Shown: positions 57,808 through 64,000 of the stretch, in pieces
Layout: the number at the start of each line of letters is the position of its first letter
How positions within the stretch are numbered: the stretch's first letter is position 1
From: Sphingomonas azotifigens NBRC 15497
GTDB lineage: Bacteria; Pseudomonadota; Alphaproteobacteria; Sphingomonadales; Sphingomonadaceae
Assembly: GCF_002091475.1 (NCBI RefSeq)
Contig: NZ_BCTR01000028.1
Coordinates: forward strand, 1 to 64,000
Length of the DNA stretch: 64,000 bases
Reading direction: 5' to 3'
Translations under genes and position numbers: made by a program
Notes under the pieces: model-generated
Seen by the model: only the letters and a program-made list of their open reading frames with translations
Database searches by the model: none
What the model was told of the DNA's origin: nothing

Positions 57808-57899
57808 CCACCGCGTTCTCAATAGCCTGCACCTTTGGGCGTAAGGAACCGGTTTTGCCGGTCGCGCGCTTTCCCGCGACGAGAAACAGGGGAAGCAGG

Positions 57900-58841
57900 A
57901 TGGATCCGAAGGGGCGCGACGCGCGCAGCCCATGGGCGATGCCATGGGCCGGGTGGAAATCCGTGCTGTGGCGCAGCTGGAACGAGGCCAGCGACGACAA
58001 TATCGGGCTGATCGCCGCCGGCGTCGCCTTTTACGGCTTCCTCGCGCTGGTGCCGCTGCTCGGCGCGGTGGTGCTCTGCTACGGGCTGATCGCGGATCCG
58101 GTAACGGTGCTGCACGATGTCCGCGCGCTGTCCACCATCCTGCCGCGCGACATCGCTGCCGTGGTCGGCGACCAGTTGCTCGGCCTCGTTCACAGCCCGG
58201 ACGGCCAGAAGGGGTTCGGCATCCTGCTTGCGCTGGCCATCGCGCTGTTCGGTGCGCGCAACGGCGCCGGCGCGATCATCGCCGCGCTCAACATCGCCTA
58301 TGAGGAAAAGGAGAAGCGCAACTTCTTCTGGGTGAACGTGACCGCGCTGGTGATCACGCTCGGCGCGGTGCTGGCCGCGGTGGTGGCCGCGATCGCGATG
58401 ACGGCGCTGGGGGCGCTGGACCGGCTGCTGCCCTTCGCGCCCGAGGCGCTGCTGCTCGTCGGCAAGATCGCGAGCCATGTGCTGCTGACGCTGGCCGGTG
58501 CGGCGGGCGCGGCGGCGCTGTACCGGTTCGGCCCGTCGCGCGCCCAGCCGCGCTGGAGCTGGATCACGCCGGGATCGCTGTTCGCCGCGCTGCTGTGGCT
58601 GGCGCTGACGATCGGCTTTGGCGCCTATGTCCGCTATATCGGCCGCTTCGATGCGACCTATGGCTCGCTGGGCGCGATCGTCGCGCTGCTCACCTGGCTG
58701 TATCTTTCTGCCTATGTGCTGCTGTTCGGCGCCGAGCTCAACTCGGAGCTCGAGCACCAGACCGAACACGATACGACCACCGGCGCGCCGCAACCGCTCG
58801 GCCAGCGCCGCGCCTGGGTGGCGGACAACGTCGCCGAATGA
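57900..58841 (+). CDS. YihY/BrkB-family membrane protein
   Basis: A 313-aa integral membrane protein with six hydrophobic segments and the family patterns DDNIGLIAAGVAFYGFLAL, GARNGAGAIIAALNIAYEE and GAIVALLTWLYLSAYVLLFGAEL. Formerly annotated as ribonuclease BN, which is incorrect; the function is unknown. ATG 57900 follows AGGGGAAGCAGG. Confidence 0.88.
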   Translation: MDPKGRDARSPWAMPWAGWKSVLWRSWNEASDDNIGLIAAGVAFYGFLALVPLLGAVVLCYGLIADPVTVLHDVRALSTILPRDIAAVVGDQLLGLVHSPDGQKGFGILLALAIALFGARNGAGAIIAALNIAYEEKEKRNFFWVNVTALVITLGAVLAAVVAAIAMTALGALDRLLPFAPEALLLVGKIASHVLLTLAGAAGAAALYRFGPSRAQPRWSWITPGSLFAALLWLALTIGFGAYVRYIGRFDATYGSLGAIVALLTWLYLSAYVLLFGAELNSELEHQTEHDTTTGAPQPLGQRRAWVADNVAE

Positions 58842-58904
58842 GCCGCCAACGGCTCGTCGCGACGGCAGTGGCCCTGCCGGGCCGATCTCCCCTATAGCGG
58901 CGCC

Positions 58905-61265
58905 ATGGTTCGCGTGCCCCTGATCCCGCTGCTGCTGGCGCTGCTCTGCGCCGCGCTTCCCGCCCAGGCCCAGCAGAATGCCTTCGATCTGGTCGGGCCC
59001 GACCTGAAGCTCAGCGTCACCCGCGCCGGGGTAACGCTGCCGATCGGCGCCGTCCCCTCGCTCCAGCCGGGCGACAAGGTGACGGCGGAGGCGGCGCTGC
59101 CGCCCGACCAGGCGGCACATTATCTGCTGGTGGTCGCGTTCCTGCGCGGCGCGACCAACCCGCCGCCCAAGGACTGGTTCTTCGTCGCCGAAACCTGGCG
59201 CAAGAAGAAGAACCGGCTGGAGCTGACGGTGCCCGACGGCGCCGAACAGGCGGTGCTGCTGCTCGCGCCCGAAACCGGCGGCGGCTTCGATGCGGTGCGC
59301 GATACCGTGCGCGGGCGGCCCGGCGTGTTCGTCCGCGCGGCGCAAGACCTGTTCCAGGCCTCGCTCGACCGGGCCCGGCTCGATGCCTTTGTCAATGCGG
59401 TCGCGCGAATCGGCGATGCCGCGCCCGATCGGCTCTCGACCGCAGCGCCGGTGCTCGCCAATGCGCTGCGGATCAAGCTCAACGCCGAATGCCTCAGCCG
59501 GCCGCGCGGGCTGCAGGCGGCATGCCTCACCCAGAATCGCGACACGCTGGTGCTGCAGGCGCAGCGCGGCACCACGCTGGCCGAGACGCTGACCGGCGCG
59601 CCGGTCGACCTCGCCTACAGCCTCGCCGCGACCCCGCAGGGGGGCGGCGGCTTCTACAGCCCCTATATCGGGCTGGCGCGCGACGTGGCGAAGCTGTTCG
59701 GGGCATTCCGCAGCCCGCAATACCAGTATCTGCCCGCGCTGGGCCTCGGCCGCAGCGACTCGCTTAAGCTGCTGCTCAACGCTGCGCCGTCGTTCCAGAA
59801 CCCGCGTTCGGTGCTGGTCGCCGCGCTGCCGCCGATCGGCCCGGCCGCGCCGCCGGTCTGGCAGGCCGGCGGCCCGACGCCGGTGTGCCTCGCCCAGCCC
59901 GGCCTCGCGCTCCCGCTCGAGGATGCGCCGCTGCTCTACGCGACCGATTTCGCCCGCACGCTCGCGATCCGGCTGACCAGCAACGAGGGCAAGACGCTCG
60001 ACCTGCCCGTCACCCCCGATGTCGAGAAGGGCGGCGTGCGGCTCGACGGCGCGGTGCCGGCCGATCTCGGCACCGTCTCCACCGCCGTGCTCCACGGCCG
60101 CTGGGGGTTCGACAGCTTCTCGGGCCCGCGCCTGCCGGTGCAGCTCGACGCGATGGGCGCGTGGCGCGCGGTGCCGGACAGCGCCGTCGTCGTCGGGCGC
60201 GACCATCCGCTGGTGCTGCGCGGCGGCGCCGCCTTCTGCGTCAGCCAGATCGCGCTGAGCGACGCCAAGGGCACGCGCACCCCGGTCCCGTTCAAGGTCA
60301 GCGGCCAGGACGAGCTGACCATGACCCTGCCGCTCAAGGACGCGAAGCCCGGCGCGCTGACGCTGAACGTCGCTCGCTTCGGCACCGCCCCGCCCGACAC
60401 GATTCCGCTCGCAGCGCGGCTCGAGGCAAGCCGGCTCGATCGCCTCGTCCTGCACGAGGGCGATCGCGACGGCGTGCTGGAGGGCGCCCGGCTCGACCAG
60501 GTGGCGGGGATCGACTGGCACGGCGTCCACTTCACCCCCGGCGATCTCTCCCGCGGCGTCGAGGGGGACCGGCTGGCGATGACCACCGACGCCCCAATCC
60601 CTGCGGGCGACGGCGAAGCGCTGGTGCGCCTCCGCGACGGCCGCACGGTGAAGCTGGCGGTCCGCGCGGCCGCGCCGCGACCGGTCGCCTCGCTGCTCAG
60701 CCGCGCCGCCACCGCCAAGGCCGCGCCGGACACGCTGGCGCTCACCCTGCCCGATGGCGTACTGCCAGCGGACGGCGCGATCGACTTCTCGTTCAAGGTC
60801 ATCCGCGGGGCGCTGCCCGATGCCGGCGGGGTGGAGATCACCGGCAACGACGGGCCCGTCGCACGGCTCGGCTTCCGCGACGGCACCCTGCAGCGCGTCG
60901 GTGACGTGGTGGTCGCGCATTTCGCCCCGCGGGCGCTGCTCGGCGCGGGCATTGCCGGCCCGCTACGCTACCGACTGGCCGACGGCGGCGGTGCCGGCGA
61001 CTGGCAGCCGCTGGTCACGGTCGCGCGCCTGCCCCAGCTGCGCGGCATCGCCTGCCCCGCCGAGGGGCCGTCCTGCACGCTGTCGGGCACCGACCTGTTC
61101 CTGATCGCCGCGATCGGCGACAAGCCCGACCTCTCGGGCGCGACGCTCGTCCCGCCGGGCTTTGTCGGCGGCAGCATCACGCTGCCCCGCCCGGCCGGCA
61201 AGACGCTGTACCTGCGGCTGCACGATGCGCCAGAGAGCGTGGTGCAGGTGACGCTGCCCGGCTGA
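58905..61265 (+). CDS. Large secreted protein of unknown function
   Basis: A 786-aa protein with a signal peptide (MVRVPLIPLLLALLCAALPA, cleavage near AQA). The first ~330 residues include an alpha-helical stretch; the rest consists of repeated beta-rich segments of about 80-100 residues, ending VVQVTLPG, suggesting a series of Ig-like or beta-sandwich domains. Three cysteines are seen in the middle (ECLSRP, AACLTQ, VCLAQ) and two near the end (IACPAEGPSCTL). No catalytic motif or family is recognised; periplasmic or surface location is inferred. Confidence 0.65.
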   Translation: MVRVPLIPLLLALLCAALPAQAQQNAFDLVGPDLKLSVTRAGVTLPIGAVPSLQPGDKVTAEAALPPDQAAHYLLVVAFLRGATNPPPKDWFFVAETWRKKKNRLELTVPDGAEQAVLLLAPETGGGFDAVRDTVRGRPGVFVRAAQDLFQASLDRARLDAFVNAVARIGDAAPDRLSTAAPVLANALRIKLNAECLSRPRGLQAACLTQNRDTLVLQAQRGTTLAETLTGAPVDLAYSLAATPQGGGGFYSPYIGLARDVAKLFGAFRSPQYQYLPALGLGRSDSLKLLLNAAPSFQNPRSVLVAALPPIGPAAPPVWQAGGPTPVCLAQPGLALPLEDAPLLYATDFARTLAIRLTSNEGKTLDLPVTPDVEKGGVRLDGAVPADLGTVSTAVLHGRWGFDSFSGPRLPVQLDAMGAWRAVPDSAVVVGRDHPLVLRGGAAFCVSQIALSDAKGTRTPVPFKVSGQDELTMTLPLKDAKPGALTLNVARFGTAPPDTIPLAARLEASRLDRLVLHEGDRDGVLEGARLDQVAGIDWHGVHFTPGDLSRGVEGDRLAMTTDAPIPAGDGEALVRLRDGRTVKLAVRAAAPRPVASLLSRAATAKAAPDTLALTLPDGVLPADGAIDFSFKVIRGALPDAGGVEITGNDGPVARLGFRDGTLQRVGDVVVAHFAPRALLGAGIAGPLRYRLADGGGAGDWQPLVTVARLPQLRGIACPAEGPSCTLSGTDLFLIAAIGDKPDLSGATLVPPGFVGGSITLPRPAGKTLYLRLHDAPESVVQVTLPG

Positions 61266-61332
61266 TCGCAAGCGCCCGGAACCGCCCCGCGCGCCGACCG
61301 TTCAGAACACAACAGGAACAGGAAAGGCGATC

Positions 61333-61557
61333 ATGGCGGAACCGCTCCACAATCCGAAGCTCGACGCGCATCCGGGCTCGAACACCGAGAAGGATCCCGA
61401 CGACTGGGTCTCGGGCGACGATCCGATGACCGGCGCCCAAGCCTCCTACCTCACCACATTGCTCGAAGAAGCCGGCGAACCACCGATCGAGGGCAACCTC
61501 AACAAGGCGGAAGCCTCGAAGCGCATCGATGCCTTGAAGGAGCAGCTCGGCCGCTGA
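61333..61557 (+). CDS. DUF3072 family protein
   Basis: A 74-aa acidic protein with the DUF3072 core NPKLDAHPGSNTEKDPDDWV and GDDPMTGAQASYLTTLLEEAG...LNKAEASKRIDAL, a helix pair also used in SAP-like/plant-pathogen small proteins. Likely cytoplasmic; function unknown. AGGAAAGG precedes ATG 61333. Confidence 0.82.
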   Translation: MAEPLHNPKLDAHPGSNTEKDPDDWVSGDDPMTGAQASYLTTLLEEAGEPPIEGNLNKAEASKRIDALKEQLGR

Positions 61558-61614
61558 ACCGCGGCCGGCTCATACCAACCTACACGGAAAAGAACCTATC
61601 TTCGTCCTCCACAT

Positions 61615-61710
61615 CGTCACCCCGGCGAAAGCCCGGGTCCATTGCGATCTCGCTATCGGCGTTTGCTGAGACCGAGAGGCGAATGGATCCCGGCTTTCGC
61701 CGGGATGACG
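61615..61710. repeat. ~96-bp double-hairpin repeat, copy G
   Basis: Left arm CCCCGGCGAAAGCCCGGG with TCCATTGCG, centre ATCTCGCTATCGGCG...CCGAGAGG almost as in copy F, right arm CGAATGGATCCCGGCTTTCG. The left arm shows an extra C in the right half-stem (GCCCGGG). It lies in the convergent gap between the DUF3072 gene and kdsA. Confidence 0.83.
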
Positions 61711-61749
61711 GGCAGAGGCCGGAGGAGTCGGTATCAACGCAGCCTGGTA

Positions 61750-62571
61750 TCAGCCCTGCTTGGCAAGCGTGTCGAACGCCTTGAGCCGGGCGAGCAGCGC
61801 CGGCATTTCGGCGAGCGGCACCATGTTGGGGCCGTCGCTGGGGGCGGTGTCGGGATCCTGGTGCGTCTCGATGAACACCGCCGCGACGCCGACCGCCACC
61901 GCCGCCCGCGCCAGCGCCGGCACGAATTCGCGCTGCCCGCCCGAGCTGGTGCCCTGGCCGCCGGGCTGCTGCACCGAATGGGTCGCGTCGAACATCACCG
62001 GATAGCCGGTCTCGGCCATGATCGGCAGCGCGCGCATGTCGCTCACCAGCGTGTTGTAGCCGAAACTGGCGCCGCGTTCGCAGAGGATGACGTTGTCGTT
62101 GCCCGAGGCGGCGAGCTTCTGCGCGACATTCTTCATGTCCCAGGGCGCAAGGAACTGGCCCTTCTTCACATTCACGGCACGGCCGGTCTTGGCCGCGGCG
62201 ACCAGCAGGTCGGTCTGCCGGCAGAGGAATGCCGGGATCTGCAGCACGTCGACCACTTCGGCCACCGGCGCGCACTGGCCGGCATCATGGACATCGGTCA
62301 GCACCGGGCAGCCGAATTCGGCCTTGAGGTCGGCGAACACCTGCAGCGCTGCGTCCATGCCGATGCCGCGCGGCGCGTCGATCGCCGTGCGGTTCCCCTT
62401 GTCGAACGAGCTCTTGTAGATGAAGCCGATGCCGAGATCGGCGCAGAGCCTGGTCAGCGCCTCGGCCATGGCGAAGGCATGGTCGCGACTCTCCATCGCG
62501 CAGGGGCCGGCGACGAGCACGAACGGCTTGTCGTTGGCGATTTCCAGGGCACCGACCGTCACCGTCTTCAT
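61750..62571 (-). CDS. kdsA: 3-deoxy-8-phosphooctulonate synthase
   Basis: A 273-aa enzyme condensing arabinose 5-phosphate and phosphoenolpyruvate to Kdo 8-phosphate for LPS inner core. [12 protein letters not shown] near residue 17, [33 protein letters not shown] and [12 protein letters not shown] are diagnostic. A Cys at the metal position of GPCAM (class II type) is present. ATG 62571 fits the family start; divergent from the dehydrogenase gene. Confidence 0.95.
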   Translation of the reverse strand: MKTVTVGALEIANDKPFVLVAGPCAMESRDHAFAMAEALTRLCADLGIGFIYKSSFDKGNRTAIDAPRGIGMDAALQVFADLKAEFGCPVLTDVHDAGQCAPVAEVVDVLQIPAFLCRQTDLLVAAAKTGRAVNVKKGQFLAPWDMKNVAQKLAASGNDNVILCERGASFGYNTLVSDMRALPIMAETGYPVMFDATHSVQQPGGQGTSSGGQREFVPALARAAVAVGVAAVFIETHQDPDTAPSDGPNMVPLAEMPALLARLKAFDTLAKQG

Positions 62572-62736
62572 CTGTAGATCCTTCACGTCATCCACCGTTG
62601 CACCGATGCGGCGCGCCAGGAGCATCTCCACCCCGCCTACGCCAGAAAAACCGGGTTGGTCGAGCCCGCGCGGGAACCTCCGCACCGCGCGACCGGTTTG
62701 GCGGGCATCTCCACGCGACTGATTCGGAGCGTCCCG

Positions 62737-64000
62737 ATGGCCGACCAGCAACGTTCCTCGCGCGTGCTCACCGTGCTCGCCGTGATCCTGGCGCTGATCG
62801 GCCTGGCGATCGGCGGCGGCGGGCTGTGGCTCGCGCTGCTCGGCGGCTCGGTCTATTATCTGCTCGCCGGCATCGCGCTGATCGCCGCCGGCTGGCTGCT
62901 CTATCGGCGCAATGCCGCGGCGCTGCTGCTCTACGCGGCGCTGCTCGTCGCGACGATGGTCTGGGCGGTGGCGGAAGCCGGCTGGGACTTCTGGGCGCTC
63001 GCCCCGCGCGGCGACGTGCTGGTGCCGCTCGGCATCGTGCTGGCGCTGCCCTTCGTCACCCGGCGGCTGGGCTCGCCGCGCTGGCCGGGCCGGGCTTGGC
63101 CGCTGGTCGGCAGCCTGGGCATCGCCGCGCTGGTGCTGCTCGCCACCGCCTTCACCAACCCGCACGACCTCGCCGGCGCCCTGCCCGGCGCGCGCGGCAT
63201 CGCGCCGGCCAGTGTGCTGGGCGGCACGCCCAAGGAGGACTGGAACGCCTATGGTCGCTCGTGGCGCGGCGATCGCTGGTCGCCGATCGACCAGATCAAC
63301 CCCGGCAATGTCGCCAGGCTGGAAAAGGCCTGGGAATTCCACACCGGCGACCTCAAGACCGGCAGCGATCCCGACGAGTTCACCTATGAGGTGACGCCGA
63401 TCAAGGTGGGCGGGCTCGTCTATCTCTGCTCGCCGCACAACATCGTCTTCGCGCTCGATGCCGAGACCGGCCAGCAGGTGTGGCGGTACGATCCGCAGAT
63501 CCGCGCCTCGCAGGAGATGCAGCACCTCACCTGCCGCGGCGTTTCCTATCACAGCAACGGCGCGGCACCCGGCACCGGCGGGCTGTGCGCCAACCGGATC
63601 CTCATGGGCACCAACGACGCGCGGCTGATCGCGCTCGACGCGGCGAGCGGCCGCCCTTGCCCCGGCTTCGGCACCAGCGGCCAGGTCGATGTCTGGCCAG
63701 GCCTGCCGGGCCAGCAGCGCGGCTGGTGGCAGATCACCTCGCCGCCCGTGATCATCGGCAACCTCGCGGTGTTCGGCGGCGCGGTCTACGACAACAAGAC
63801 CACCTTCATGCCCTCGGGCGTGGTGCGCGGCTATGACGTGAACACCGGCCGCGCGGTCTGGGCGTTCGATCCGGCCAACCCGAACGACACGCGCCCCAAG
63901 CCCCCCGGCACCGGCCGCTACACCCCGTCCAGCCCGAACAGCTGGACGATCGCCGCCGCCGATCCGGCGCTGGGCCTCGTCTATATCCCCACCGGCATGG
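62737..64000 (+). CDS. Membrane-bound PQQ-dependent dehydrogenase, glucose/quinate type (partial)
   Basis: The first 421 residues of a quinoprotein dehydrogenase, cut by the window end. Residues 1-135 contain about five membrane helices ([20 protein letters not shown] first), then the periplasmic beta-propeller begins ([20 protein letters not shown]). Oxidises glucose, quinate or shikimate at the periplasmic face and passes electrons to ubiquinone, with PQQ as cofactor. Which substrate cannot be told from the N-terminal half. ATG 62737. Confidence 0.9.
   Translation, partial: MADQQRSSRVLTVLAVILALIGLAIGGGGLWLALLGGSVYYLLAGIALIAAGWLLYRRNAAALLLYAALLVATMVWAVAEAGWDFWALAPRGDVLVPLGIVLALPFVTRRLGSPRWPGRAWPLVGSLGIAALVLLATAFTNPHDLAGALPGARGIAPASVLGGTPKEDWNAYGRSWRGDRWSPIDQINPGNVARLEKAWEFHTGDLKTGSDPDEFTYEVTPIKVGGLVYLCSPHNIVFALDAETGQQVWRYDPQIRASQEMQHLTCRGVSYHSNGAAPGTGGLCANRILMGTNDARLIALDAASGRPCPGFGTSGQVDVWPGLPGQQRGWWQITSPPVIIGNLAVFGGAVYDNKTTFMPSGVVRGYDVNTGRAVWAFDPANPNDTRPKPPGTGRYTPSSPNSWTIAAADPALGLVYIPTGM

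Noticed and set aside
57819-60920. 1033-aa reverse-strand ORF
   Set aside because: Antisense to yihY and the secreted-protein gene; Arg/Gln/Glu-rich and repetitive without domain signal.

Overview
The window is 64 kb of dense, GC-rich (by eye about two-thirds GC) chromosomal DNA from an alphaproteobacterium, most likely Sphingomonas or a close sphingomonad. The evidence is gene content: mipZ next to a Pam18-type J protein, the rpmF-plsX-fabH-ihfA-merR string, an SdhAF4-type DUF1674 protein, an NDUFS6-type zinc-finger protein, DUF4169/DUF3072/DUF3576 proteins, a GTTC-N7-GTTC LexA operator at dinB, and a GH115 alpha-glucuronidase. No rRNA, tRNA, CRISPR array, prophage or insertion sequence was recognised. 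Nearly everything is housekeeping, with a few islands of different base composition.

Layout. 0.1-7 kb: phosphohexomutase, J protein plus MipZ (division-site placement), panC, small proteins, a GT39-like membrane protein, ssb. 7-18 kb: a DinG/XPD-like helicase overlapping a SixA-type phosphatase; the leftward rpmF-plsX-fabH-ihfA-merR operon (ribosome, phospholipid/fatty acid initiation, DNA bending); MAPEG protein; metallo-hydrolase; fused pabB-pabC; aspartate aminotransferase. 18-30 kb: msrA, SdhAF4-like protein, rsmB, rpe, heparinase-like protein, purH, then leftward polA and a flippase, and a beta-lactamase-like lipoprotein. 30-42 kb: nadB, a secreted esterase, an atypical TrmH-family methyltransferase with an ABC ATPase, three tiny ORFs, tldD, a ccdAB toxin-antitoxin pair, ubiH-type hydroxylase, ftsK. 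42-53 kb: a two-gene cassette with a retropepsin-like protease, lolA, xth overlapping ribA, HAD/YggS pair, thiE-like gene, a beta-barrel protein, and the DUF3576-leuS-lptE-holA operon. 53-64 kb: GH115 enzyme convergent with an SGNH-type protein, SOS-regulated dinB, yihY, a large secreted orphan, kdsA and the 5' part of a membrane PQQ dehydrogenase gene.

The most striking non-coding content is a family of seven dispersed ~96-bp double-hairpin repeats, all in the same orientation, plus a cluster of 19-bp repeats behind the SdhAF4-like gene, a pair of DnaA-box-like sites before rpe and several GC-rich palindromes. Operon logic is tight: many start codons overlap the preceding stop (mipZ/J protein, helicase/sixA, polA/flippase, ccdA/ccdB, xth/ribA, yggS/HAD, leuS/lptE/holA), and several convergent neighbours abut or overlap.
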